Source: Candidatus Undinarchaeales archaeon SRR5007147.bin71
Lineage (GTDB): Archaea; Undinarchaeota; Undinarchaeia; Undinarchaeales; Undinarchaeaceae
NCBI GenBank assembly: GCA_014189675.1
Contig: DVAE01000011.1
Location: 1 to 19,096, forward strand
Direction of reading: 5' to 3'
Length of the DNA stretch: 19,096 bases
Within the stretch, counting starts at the first letter, position 1. Every line of letters begins with the position of its first letter. A program made the position numbers and the translations under genes. Shown here piece by piece: positions 1 through 5,170 of this stretch. Below the pieces are notes generated by a model that was given only the letters and a program-made list of their open reading frames with translations, made no database searches and was not told where the DNA came from.

Positions 1-46
1 ACCTTGGTTAAGAGCCAAGCGCTCTACCAGCCTGAGCTACGGGCCC
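1..46 (-). tRNA. tRNA-Lys (anticodon CTT), 3' part cut off by window edge
   Basis: Read on the minus strand, the 5' acceptor strand GGGCCCG lies at 46-40. It is followed by a D-arm with GCTC/GAGC stem halves around AGGCTGGTA, and then the anticodon arm CTTGG-CTCTTAA-CCAAG. The 7-nt loop puts CTT at positions 34-36, which reads Lys AAG codons. No intron is visible in the anticodon loop. The variable loop, T-arm and 3' acceptor strand lie outside the window. An AT-rich TTAAATAA (minus strand, about 77-84) sits at a plausible TATA distance upstream. Confidence 0.93.
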
Positions 47-93
47 ACAGTAGAGCTTTATAGAAAACTTTCCTTTATTTAAGTTTGCTGATA

Positions 94-282
94 TTACTCT
101 AGTTCTTCGAGCTCGTCCAAATCTCCAAGAGCATCATCAAGGTCGTCTTCAAATAGTTCTTCAATATCTTGGCGCTCCTGTTCTTCCTCTTCAGAAATTT
201 CGTCTTCTCCTTCATCCATCGCTGTGCAGCCACTTACCAGGACCACAAGAACAAGAAGAAGTGCAATTATTTTATATTTCAT
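94..282 (-). CDS. Small acidic lipoprotein
   Basis: This 62-residue protein starts with a short lipoprotein signal: a basic start (MKYK), a hydrophobic core of Ile, Leu and Val, and a lipobox L-V-S-G-C with Cys19 as the expected lipidated residue. The mature part is almost entirely Glu and Asp (for example residues 23-36 and 41-62), so it is a short, highly charged surface peptide. The start is supported by GGAGGTT about 8 nt upstream. The gene overlaps the end of the upstream secreted-protein gene by 11 nt, so the two are probably translationally coupled and work at the same place, the outer face of the membrane. I recognise no named family, and the role is unknown. Confidence 0.8.
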   Translation of the reverse strand: MKYKIIALLLVLVVLVSGCTAMDEGEDEISEEEEQERQDIEELFEDDLDDALGDLDELEELE

Positions 283-1783
283 TTATTCCAACCTCCTGCT
301 GTTTTTGGTATTCTAACTTTCCAGTTTCAACGAAAGCGCTCCAAATCCGCTTTACCTGATTGATGATTTCCCTCTTCTCATCCAGAGTTTCAGCGGAGTC
401 AAATTCTCCTTTCTTTACTTCAATTGCATTTATGAGCCTCGATGCCAGCTCTTCACTTACATAGCCTCTTGATAGATATTCTTCAGACTTGTCCTGCAGT
501 CCCTGAAGTCTTAACTTTATTGTGTCGTAAACTCTGTCTTTTACTTCTGTATTGCACTCTGTTCTGTCATCGCCTTCCATCTGCTTGCATTCGGAAACAT
601 CTTCTTTAACATTTTTCTCTGTTCCAAGAGATTGTCTAACACAGGATAGGACTTCTTCATGTTCTTCATTAATTTCAGAGCATTTTCTGTATGCTGTATA
701 TTTCAGATTGCAGGATTCTTTTTGCTCTCCTTCCAAATCCCGGCACTCATCACTATCATGCCTTTCTTCTGAAACAAGGTAAGTCCCATGTTTCTTTACT
801 ACAGAGAGTCTGCAGCGTATTCTTTCTTCTCTGTCATCACTTTCTTCACAATCTGCGTCTTCAGAAACTTTTGTTACTCTGACCTTTACCTTCCTGATTT
901 CATCTTCTGAAAGTGTTGCTGCCTTCTTCTTTATCAGTCTAGCCTGCTTTACATCAGAACTTTCTGCGCTTCTTATCAGGAATTTTAGTTTTTCTATCTG
1001 GCTGTCGAATCTTTCCCTGTCATCATCGTCAAGTTTTGCTGAATCTGTGAAACTTTTTATTTCCTTTAAAAGTGACATTGCTTCAAACTGTGTAGCTTCT
1101 TTATTTTCGGAATTTATTCGATTCAGCATTTGTCTGACTTCGGAAATTCCCTGCCTTATCATCTGTACAGGGTCTAGGTCTTCAATTCCCCTCGGTTCTT
1201 CGGCTTCCATATCTATTATCATCGGATTATCGAAAAACATCTGAACCTGCTCAACAAGGGCCATTGCATTTTCCCGTTCTTCCTCACTCTCTCCTGATTC
1301 AGAAATCAGGCTTCGCAGGTCTTCCAGATTCCTCATCTGCATCTCTTTATCAAATTCTGATATTCCTTCGGAAGCTGCATCAATGGAGGAACTCAAATCT
1401 CTGATAATTCTGCTCGTTTTCTCAGCCATTCCAAAATCTGTCAAAATCAAATTTAATTCCTTAAGGGCAATCTCTGTTTCGGGTTTGAATAAGCTCACAT
1501 CGTCATAGCCTTTGACTATTTCCATTTCATCATCTTCATAACTTGATTCTGCATCCTCATCTGTCACTTCAAAAGTTTTCATAGGCTCAAAGTCCTTTTC
1601 TATTCTATTAAGTCCCGAATCTTCTTCAGACTCGTCATCAATTTCTTCAACAAGTTCTTGTTCTTTCACAATCCTTGAGCTATCTGCGATACTCTCCAAA
1701 TTCGCACTGCTATGGTGAGCATAAACACTGGGGCTTATCAAAATCAGCGCAATCAAAATAATACTTAATCTTTTCACGAACAT
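272..1783 (-). CDS. Secreted acidic helical protein with four Cys pairs, unknown function
   Basis: The 503-residue protein begins with a classical signal peptide: MFVKR, a hydrophobic core at residues 7-18, and a likely cut after VYA near residue 22. The mature chain is rich in Glu, Asp, Lys and Ser and looks largely helical or coiled. Cysteines occur only in one block, at residues 312/324, 347/358, 368/381 and 399/410. They form four pairs spaced C-x(10-12)-C, which suggests tandem disulfide-stapled helical units outside the cell. The leaderless-type promoter TATAAATATT starts right at the end of rpl37e. The downstream lipoprotein overlaps by 11 nt and could anchor or assist it. I do not recognise a family. 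Exported, Cys-paired, charged proteins of this sort are often lineage-specific. Confidence 0.85.
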   Translation of the reverse strand: MFVKRLSIILIALILISPSVYAHHSSANLESIADSSRIVKEQELVEEIDDESEEDSGLNRIEKDFEPMKTFEVTDEDAESSYEDDEMEIVKGYDDVSLFKPETEIALKELNLILTDFGMAEKTSRIIRDLSSSIDAASEGISEFDKEMQMRNLEDLRSLISESGESEEERENAMALVEQVQMFFDNPMIIDMEAEEPRGIEDLDPVQMIRQGISEVRQMLNRINSENKEATQFEAMSLLKEIKSFTDSAKLDDDDRERFDSQIEKLKFLIRSAESSDVKQARLIKKKAATLSEDEIRKVKVRVTKVSEDADCEESDDREERIRCRLSVVKKHGTYLVSEERHDSDECRDLEGEQKESCNLKYTAYRKCSEINEEHEEVLSCVRQSLGTEKNVKEDVSECKQMEGDDRTECNTEVKDRVYDTIKLRLQGLQDKSEEYLSRGYVSEELASRLINAIEVKKGEFDSAETLDEKREIINQVKRIWSAFVETGKLEYQKQQEVGINEI

Positions 1784-1798
1784 GAATAAGATGCAGTC

Positions 1799-1810
1799 GT
1801 TATAAATATT
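1799..1810 (-). promoter_or_regulatory. TATA box of the secreted-protein/lipoprotein operon
   Basis: On the minus strand AATATTTATAA lies about 20-27 nt before the ATG at 1783. It abuts the stop codon of rpl37e (1810-1812), so the two operons are packed without spacer. The distance suggests a leaderless or nearly leaderless mRNA. Confidence 0.55.
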
Positions 1811-1971
1811 TACTTGCTATGCCAGGCGAAGCTTCTGAGCTTTGCACTCTTTCCGAAGCCACAGCTGGCGCAGACCTCATGCGTTGCATGGTATGCATGC
1901 TTTCCGCAGCGTCTGCAACGAATGTGCGTTCTTTTGTTATGTTTTCCTCTTGAAGGTGTTCCTTTTCCCAT
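1810..1971 (-). CDS. rpl37e: Large-subunit ribosomal protein eL37 (L37e)
   Basis: This 53-residue protein is too short for most ORF cut-offs. It reads [19 protein letters not shown] at the N-terminus and contains the zinc-binding pairs C19-x2-C22 and C34-x2-C37. A G-F-G-K segment follows, then the basic C-terminus ending SFAWHSK. Start, length, zinc finger and the [10 protein letters not shown]-terminus are all typical of archaeal L37e, a small 23S rRNA-binding zinc protein of the 50S subunit. It begins 6 nt after the stop of the LSm gene, an arrangement common in archaea, so both are probably made from one mRNA started upstream of lsm. Confidence 0.97.
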   Translation of the reverse strand: MGKGTPSRGKHNKRTHIRCRRCGKHAYHATHEVCASCGFGKSAKLRSFAWHSK

Positions 1972-1977
1972 CGTTCT

Positions 1978-2205
1978 TCACTTCTTGTTGTTCGGGCTTA
2001 TGAAAATAATATTGTCTCCTCTGACAATAAGGGTTCCAAATCTCTTTGTGCTCTCCGAGTCTGTCTCTTCCGCATCGTCAAGCACGACATTCATGTGAAC
2101 ATCGAAGGCTTTCAAAATACCACGGATTTCCTTTCCATCCTTTAATCTGAGGATTACTGGATTGCCCAATGACTGATTCATAGAATCAAAAGGTCTTTCT
2201 CCCAT
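1978..2205 (-). CDS. LSm (Sm-like archaeal) RNA-binding protein
   Basis: The 75-residue protein shows the two Sm motifs. Sm1 runs through about residues 17-50, with V-I-L-R-L-K-D-G, the G-I-L-K-A-F-D turn and H-M-N-V-V-L. Sm2 is around residues 60-70 with I-V-R-G-D-N-I-I-F-I. Archaeal LSm proteins form seven-membered rings that bind U-rich RNA and take part in tRNA and small-RNA metabolism. The segment between the Sm motifs (D-D-A-E-E-T-D-S-E-S-T-K-R-F) is acidic. The gene leads the lsm-rpl37e operon and has a TATA box about 29 nt upstream. Family assignment is firm. The RNA targets cannot be read from the sequence. Confidence 0.96.
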   Translation of the reverse strand: MGERPFDSMNQSLGNPVILRLKDGKEIRGILKAFDVHMNVVLDDAEETDSESTKRFGTLIVRGDNIIFISPNNKK

Positions 2206-2230
2206 AGTGCGTTCTCTACCCCTAAACGAC

Positions 2231-2238
2231 TATTTATA
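2231..2238 (-). promoter_or_regulatory. TATA box of the lsm-rpl37e operon
   Basis: Minus-strand TTATAAAT is centred about 29 nt before the ATG at 2205, the spacing expected for a leaderless or very short-leader archaeal transcript. Confidence 0.55.
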
Positions 2239-2270
2239 ATTATTGCTTATTACGGGAAATAAATCACAAC

Positions 2271-2300
2271 TAGACTGATCTATCTATATGGATTAGTCTA
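2271..2300 (-). terminator. Hairpin downstream of the Cys-cluster gene, possible terminator
   Basis: TAGACTGATC (2271-2280) pairs with GATTAGTCTA (2291-2300). That is a 10-bp stem with one G-T pair around a 10-nt loop. It lies 19 nt past the stop codon of the minus-strand gene ending at 2319, and on that strand it is followed by a T-rich stretch. A role in 3'-end formation is inference. It could also be a regulatory element for lsm on the other side. Confidence 0.4.
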
Positions 2301-2318
2301 TCCAACATTCGTTAATAT

Positions 2319-2615
2319 TTATGCGTCTGCAGGTTTTTCTTCAGATGCTTCTGCGGGTTGTTCTTCAGCTGGAGCTTCTGCGGGTTGTTCTTCAGCTGGA
2401 GCTTCTTCAGGAGCCTCTGTTGATTCCTCTGCAGGTGCTTCTTCAGATGTTTCTGCAGGTGCTTCTTCAGATGTTTCTGCAGGTGCTTCTTCAGATGTTT
2501 CTGCAGGTGCTTCTTCCTTCTTGCAGCAACCGCAGTCACTCTTTTCGCAGCTGCAATCTCCGCACTTGCAATCTTCAGCACACGGACATTCTGTTTCGCT
2601 TTCTTCAGGATTCAT
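2319..2615 (-). CDS. Cys-cluster (metallothionein-like) protein with EAPAETSE repeat tail
   Basis: This 98-residue protein has nine Cys within residues 10-31 (C10, C12, C16, C18, C21, C23, C28, C30, C31), mostly as C-x-C, resembling a metallothionein-style metal cluster. From residue 34 the chain is a low-complexity acidic tail: three perfect E-A-P-A-E-T-S-E units, then variants with EAPAEEQPA. No signal peptide is present, so it is probably cytosolic. The frame is supported by the C-x-C cluster, an ATG preceded by a TATA-like TATTAAATA at about the leaderless distance, and a sensible acidic composition. The other two frames across the repeats give Lys/Gln/His- or Leu-rich artefacts. Metal storage or detoxification is inference, and no family is recognised. 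Confidence 0.72.
   Translation of the reverse strand: MNPEESETECPCAEDCKCGDCSCEKSDCGCCKKEEAPAETSEEAPAETSEEAPAETSEEAPAEESTEAPEEAPAEEQPAEAPAEEQPAEASEEKPADA
2347..2400. repeat. Two perfect 27-bp tandem repeats in the acidic-tail gene
   Basis: The unit GCTTCTGCGGGTTGTTCTTC plus AGCTGGA occurs at 2347-2373 and 2374-2400 without a mismatch. It encodes, on the minus strand, nine-residue units of the type EAPAEEQPA. Confidence 0.9.
2437..2508. repeat. Three perfect 24-bp tandem repeats in the acidic-tail gene
   Basis: The unit GCTTCTTCAGATGTTTCTGC plus AGGT occurs at 2437-2460, 2461-2484 and 2485-2508 without a mismatch. Each encodes EAPAETSE on the minus strand. The unit length is a multiple of three, so copy-number changes keep the frame. 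There is no spacer, which rules out a CRISPR array. Confidence 0.92.
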
Positions 2616-2637
2616 AAAACTGCCTATGTGCTAGGAG

Positions 2638-2646
2638 TATTTAATA
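2638..2646 (-). promoter_or_regulatory. TATA box of the Cys-cluster protein gene
   Basis: Minus-strand TATTAAATA is centred about 27 nt before the ATG at 2615. This is the same leaderless geometry as its neighbours and is part of the argument that the low-complexity gene is real. Confidence 0.5.
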
Positions 2647-2682
2647 TTGCTGTATCTGAATAACCAGGCAAGTCTATCCGAT

Positions 2683-2694
2683 ATTTATTTAAAG
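2683..2694 (+). promoter_or_regulatory. TATA box of rps8e
   Basis: ATTTATTTAAAG lies about 32 nt before the ATG at 2720. The predicted transcript would have a leader of only a few nucleotides (GAAAGGCAA precedes the ATG). Confidence 0.5.
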
Positions 2695-2719
2695 CAAGAA
2701 GTTTCCTATAGAAAGGCAA

Positions 2720-3103
2720 ATGGCAATACTACAAGAGAGACCAAAGAGAAAGAACACAGGCGGAAGGTATATCGCCTACCGAAAGAAGCGTTTTCACGCT
2801 CTTGGACGTGACCAGATCGAGGTCAGAATCGGCTCAGGAAAGACGCAGTCTGTCCGGGGACGTGGCGGAAACCTGAAATCCAGGGCAATTACTGTAAAAG
2901 AGGTCAATGTTCTAGATCTGAAGACAAAGAAGTTCAAGAAATCCGAGATACTTTCAGTTAGTGATAATAAAGCTAATCAGCACTACATCCGCCGAAATAC
3001 AATAACGAAGGGTGCAATTCTTGAAACAAGCTCCGGACCTGCGAAAGTTACTAACAGACCAGGACAGGAAGGCTACATCAACGCCGTTCTTCTTGAGAAA
3101 TAA
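2720..3103 (+). CDS. rps8e: Small-subunit ribosomal protein eS8 (S8e)
   Basis: The 127-residue protein has the short archaeal S8e form: a basic N-terminus with R-P-K-R-K-N-T-G-G-R-Y and Y-R-K-K-R, then G-R-D-Q-I-E-V-R-I-G. The conserved V-R-G-R-G-G-N-L-K S-R-A-I follows near residues 45-57. The C-terminal half has the N-H-Y-I-R-R-N-like segment (N-Q-H-Y-I-R-R-N), T-K-G-A-I-L-E-T and R-P-G-Q-E-G-Y-I-N-A-V-L. It binds 16S rRNA in the 30S subunit. The length is normal and the start has a TATA box at a suitable distance. It appears monocistronic, because a T-run follows its stop and the next gene has its own promoter. Confidence 0.97.
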   Translation: MAILQERPKRKNTGGRYIAYRKKRFHALGRDQIEVRIGSGKTQSVRGRGGNLKSRAITVKEVNVLDLKTKKFKKSEILSVSDNKANQHYIRRNTITKGAILETSSGPAKVTNRPGQEGYINAVLLEK

Positions 3104-3133
3104 TAATTTTTAACTCAGCTCAGTTAATTAAAA

Positions 3134-3141
3134 TTATATAT
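3134..3141 (+). promoter_or_regulatory. TATA box of the Cas4-like nuclease gene
   Basis: TTATATAT is centred about 28 nt before the ATG at 3166, with no Shine-Dalgarno sequence in between, so a leaderless mRNA is likely. Confidence 0.6.
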
Positions 3142-3165
3142 CCTAGCTCGGCTAATGCTATTTTT

Positions 3166-3852
3166 ATGATTGATTTTGACGAACTTGTGGACAATTACCT
3201 CAAGCGTGAAAGTAAGAAGAAAACAATTGGGCGTTACTACCCCTCAGAGATAGGCGGTTGTCTCCGAAAAATTTGGTACAGTTACAAGTTCCCAGGTGAA
3301 GAAAAGGACAAAGACTTGATAAAGATTTTTGCTCTGGGTGACATGATTCATGACTTTGTTGTCAAGGTCCTGGAAAGCGACAAAAATGCGCATATAGATT
3401 CAATCGGCGACGAAATTCCTTTCACCAGAGAAGTGGAAGACTTCATAATCTCAGGCAGAATTGATAATCTCATCCTTTTAAAAGAAGATAGTAAAAAGAT
3501 CCTTATTGAGGTCAAGTCAATCAAAAATCTCAATGGTCTTGACGATGCGAAGCCCGAACACAAAATGCAACTCCAGCTTTACATGAATTCCTTGGACATA
3601 AAGAACGGAGTCGTTTTGTATATCGACAAGCAAAATCTCAAGTCAAAGGTTTTCCCACTAGCTTACGATGAAGAAATGGCGAATAAAATTGTTGAGCGTT
3701 TCAAAGTTCTTCATACAAGCCTGGTAAATGATATAATTCCAATTCCTGAAGCTCGCATTGAGGACAAAACTTACATCTGCAGGTTCTGTGAGTACGAGGA
3801 CCGATGTTACGCCGAGACCCCGAAGCTGGAAGAGCAGAAGAAGCTGAAATAA
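3166..3852 (+). CDS. Orphan Cas4-like PD-(D/E)XK nuclease with Fe-S cysteines
   Basis: The 228-residue protein has the Cas4/RecB-nuclease layout. Cys32 sits in the N-terminal S-E-I-G-G-C-L-R-K motif. The nuclease core has His62 (L-G-D-M-I-H-D), Asp100 (S-G-R-I-D-N), Glu115-Val-Lys117 (L-I-E-V-K-S) and a Q-L-Q-L-Y-M segment at 135-140. C-terminal Cys205, Cys208 and Cys214 (Y-I-C-R-F-C-E-Y-E-D-R-C) would complete a 4Fe-4S site with Cys32. All catalytic and cluster residues are present, so it should be an active DNA exonuclease-type enzyme. No cas1, cas2 or repeat array is nearby. A housekeeping role in DNA repair or an unlinked role is as likely as CRISPR adaptation. It has its own leaderless promoter. 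Confidence 0.88.
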   Translation: MIDFDELVDNYLKRESKKKTIGRYYPSEIGGCLRKIWYSYKFPGEEKDKDLIKIFALGDMIHDFVVKVLESDKNAHIDSIGDEIPFTREVEDFIISGRIDNLILLKEDSKKILIEVKSIKNLNGLDDAKPEHKMQLQLYMNSLDIKNGVVLYIDKQNLKSKVFPLAYDEEMANKIVERFKVLHTSLVNDIIPIPEARIEDKTYICRFCEYEDRCYAETPKLEEQKKLK

Positions 3853-3858
3853 TTGTTA

Positions 3859-3866
3859 TTATATAC
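3859..3866 (+). promoter_or_regulatory. TATA box of the 57-residue membrane protein gene
   Basis: TTATATAC is centred 25.5 nt before the ATG at 3888. This fixes the start at 3888 rather than an upstream in-frame codon that would overlap the nuclease gene. Confidence 0.6.
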
Positions 3867-3887
3867 TCTGCTTTCTTATTCGCTTTT

Positions 3888-4061
3888 ATGGCAAAAGAAT
3901 CACAGACATCGAATTATCTGTTCTGGATTGGAGTAGTCGCAGTTATAGGGATGCACATCTTTACTCTGCTAAAGGGACTTCCACAAGACCAGGTTCAGAT
4001 GCATTCGATAATCCAAATAATCGCCGGTGGACTAATAGTCGCCAGCTATTATACGAAGTAA
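3888..4061 (+). CDS. Small two-helix membrane protein, unknown function
   Basis: The protein has 57 residues (MAKESQTSNYLFWIGVVAVI at the start). Two hydrophobic segments lie at about residues 10-27 (L-F-W-I-G-V-V-A-V-I-G-M-H-I-F-T-L-L) and 40-54 (S-I-I-Q-I-I-A-G-G-L-I-V-A-S-Y), joined by a short K-G-L-P-Q-D-Q loop. The ends are Lys-bearing, consistent with a hairpin whose termini are cytoplasmic. An upstream in-frame start would give 85 residues, but it lies inside the nuclease gene and upstream of the TATA box, so I reject it. I recognise no family, and the role is unknown. Confidence 0.75.
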   Translation: MAKESQTSNYLFWIGVVAVIGMHIFTLLKGLPQDQVQMHSIIQIIAGGLIVASYYTK

Positions 4062-4076
4062 ATTAGTCTGGATATA

Positions 4077-4084
4077 TTTATATA
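4077..4084 (+). promoter_or_regulatory. TATA box of the GXGXG-repeat protein gene
   Basis: TTTATATA is centred 25.5 nt before the ATG at 4106, the same spacing as at the genes starting at 3888 and 4735. A leaderless transcript is expected. Confidence 0.6.
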
Positions 4085-4105
4085 TGGATTTCTCTAGGAT
4101 GTGCT

Positions 4106-4681
4106 ATGGCTAAAGAACAAACTACTACTACCAAGAAAGACGAAGTTCTGACTATAGAAGGTAAGGGGAGAGATGGACTTGGAAGAAACAACAAAGGCAC
4201 TCTGATTATTACAGGCGACGCAGGAAGTTATGTAGGTGAAAGTAACAAAGGTAAAATCCTAATCGAAGGCAATGTAAGGGGTCATCTTGGCTTAAAAAAC
4301 AGGGGTGAAATATTAGTCAAAGGCGATGCAGGAATGGGTGTGGGCAATGCAAACAAAGGAGAAATCACAGTCAAAGGTGACACCGGAGCAGCTGTCGGAT
4401 GGGCCAACCAAGACAAAATAGTAGTTGAGCGCAATACGGGAGATTGGCTTGGCTTAAAAAACAGGGGCGAAATATTAGTCAAAGGCGATGCAGGTAATTA
4501 TGTAGGTGACAACAACAGAGGAAAAATAATAATCAAAGGCAACGCAAGAAATGATCTGGGTTATGGCAAAGGAGAAATTACGGTCGAAGGTACAATAGAA
4601 TCACTTCATAAAAATGCTTCTGGCACAATCAGGGCAGGGAATGTAAAAGAAGACCGTGGCAGACCCTGGACTAAATTATAG
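4106..4681 (+). CDS. GXGXG-type right-handed beta-helix protein (glutamate synthase C-terminal fold)
   Basis: The 191-residue protein is built from about eight short repeats of the type G-x-I-x-V-K-G-D-A-G-x-x-V-G-x-x-N-K-G, roughly 17-19 residues each, from about residue 14 to 180. This Gly-rich ladder resembles the GXGXG domain at the C-terminus of the glutamate synthase large subunit and the FmdC/FwdC subunit. Here it stands alone, without the amidotransferase or flavin domains. In such helices the domain is structural, so this may be a scaffold or assembly partner of an Fe-S or Mo/W enzyme elsewhere in the genome. The N-terminus (MAKEQTTTTKKDE) is disordered-looking and there is no signal peptide. 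A 47-bp internal duplication shows recent repeat growth. Fold assignment is good; function is open. Confidence 0.8.
   Translation: MAKEQTTTTKKDEVLTIEGKGRDGLGRNNKGTLIITGDAGSYVGESNKGKILIEGNVRGHLGLKNRGEILVKGDAGMGVGNANKGEITVKGDTGAAVGWANQDKIVVERNTGDWLGLKNRGEILVKGDAGNYVGDNNRGKIIIKGNARNDLGYGKGEITVEGTIESLHKNASGTIRAGNVKEDRGRPWTKL
4286..4332 (+). repeat. 47-bp internal direct repeat, copy 1
   Basis: 4286-4332 is repeated at 4448-4494, 162 bp later (54 codons, three helix turns), with a single difference (T4306 versus C4468, a synonymous GGT/GGC change). It encodes L-G-L-K-N-R-G-E-I-L-V-K-G-D-A both times. Confidence 0.95.
4448..4494 (+). repeat. 47-bp internal direct repeat, copy 2
   Basis: This is the partner of the copy at 4286-4332. 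The near identity contrasts with the diverged other repeats and suggests a recent in-frame duplication or gene conversion within the beta-helix gene. Confidence 0.95.
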
Positions 4682-4705
4682 TCCCGTTTTTCGCCGAGAA
4701 TAAGA

Positions 4706-4713
4706 TTATATAT
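4706..4713 (+). promoter_or_regulatory. TATA box of the translation-factor-like beta-barrel gene
   Basis: TTATATAT is centred 25.5 nt before the ATG at 4735, with no Shine-Dalgarno sequence, so a leaderless start is likely. Confidence 0.6.
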
Positions 4714-4734
4714 CGCTAGTTCTTATGGAATATT

Positions 4735-5070
4735 ATGGCTAAAGCAAAAAAGGCAAAGCCTAAGGCAAAAGCTAAGCCAAAGGCAAAACCGAAAAAGAGT
4801 GAGGCAGCTGAAAAAGCAGAAGTTAAAAAGACGCAGGTAGGAACAGTGGTCCACTACTATGGCAATGCTGGTGTTGCAGTGGTAGATCTTACAAAAGTTC
4901 TGAAGGTGGGCGACAAGATCTCAATAGAGGCGGAGAACACGGATGTCCAGCAAACAGTAGAATCCATGCAACTAGAGCACACGCAAATTGAAAAAGCAAA
5001 GAAAGGCGATTCTGTCGGCCTGAAAGTAGATGGAAGAGTGGGAAAAAACAGCAAAGTCTTCAAGGTCTAA
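4735..5070 (+). CDS. Stand-alone EF-Tu domain-2-like beta-barrel with Lys/Ala-rich tail
   Basis: Residues 1-33 of 111 are almost all Lys, Ala, Pro and Glu (A-K-A-K-K-A-K-P-K type), like a nucleic-acid-binding histone H1-type tail. Residues 34-111 look like the second, beta-barrel domain of translational GTPases: V-G-T-V-V-H-Y-Y, G-V-A-V-V-D-L, L-K-V-G-D-K-I-S-I, then S-M-Q-L-E-H and K-K-G-D-S-V-G-L-K-V. There is no GTPase domain. Small archaeal proteins with this barrel alone are known, and the barrel also occurs at the end of U32 peptidases. Binding to RNA or the ribosome through the basic tail is a reasonable inference. Its operon is single-gene, leaderless and convergent with kbl. Confidence 0.8.
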   Translation: MAKAKKAKPKAKAKPKAKPKKSEAAEKAEVKKTQVGTVVHYYGNAGVAVVDLTKVLKVGDKISIEAENTDVQQTVESMQLEHTQIEKAKKGDSVGLKVDGRVGKNSKVFKV

Positions 5071-5076
5071 GTAAAG

Positions 5077-5109
5077 TCAGATTAGGCCAATAGCCTTTCC
5101 GACTTTCAC
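5077..5109 (-). pseudogene. Second, diverged copy of the kbl C-terminal codons
   Basis: On the minus strand this stretch reads V-K-V-G-K-A-I-G-L-I-stop, against A-K-V-G-K-S-M-G-L-I-stop at the true end of kbl (5171-5203). By hand alignment 25 of 33 bases match, both use TGA, and three of the differences are silent changes in the Gly, Leu and Ile codons. That pattern fits descent from a translated kbl-like end rather than chance. About 61 bp separate the two. The sequence upstream of the copy does not resemble kbl. It is best explained as the tail of a resident or paralogous kbl left behind after replacement or rearrangement. Confidence 0.5.
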
Positions 5110-5116
5110 ACACGCC

Positions 5117-5135
5117 CTTTTTCCAGGGGAAAAAG
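5117..5135. terminator. Hairpin between convergent genes, possible two-way terminator
   Basis: CTTTTTCC (5117-5124) and GGAAAAAG (5128-5135) form a perfect 8-bp stem with a 3-nt AGG loop, extended by GC/GC outside one mismatch. It lies between the convergent beta-barrel gene and kbl. It presents T5 runs on both strands, so it could stop transcripts from both sides. The assignment rests on structure and position only. Confidence 0.5.
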
Positions 5136-5170
5136 TGCGACCAAAAACCCTCACTCCGTTCGGGGGAAAC

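Noticed and set aside
2437-2508. Possible CRISPR array
   Set aside because: The repeats are directly adjacent 24-mers without spacers and encode a protein repeat. The Cas4-like gene nearby is not evidence of an array.
2312-2617. Alternative reading frames over the tandem repeats: a Lys/Gln/His-rich minus-strand frame and a Leu/Val/Gln-rich plus-strand frame
   Set aside because: Both are shadows of the perfect repeats. Only the acidic frame has the C-x-C cluster, a plausible TATA-to-ATG spacing and ordinary composition.
3804-3887. Upstream start for the 57-residue membrane protein (28 extra residues)
   Set aside because: It overlaps the nuclease gene and lies upstream of the TATA box. The ATG at 3888 has the standard leaderless spacing.
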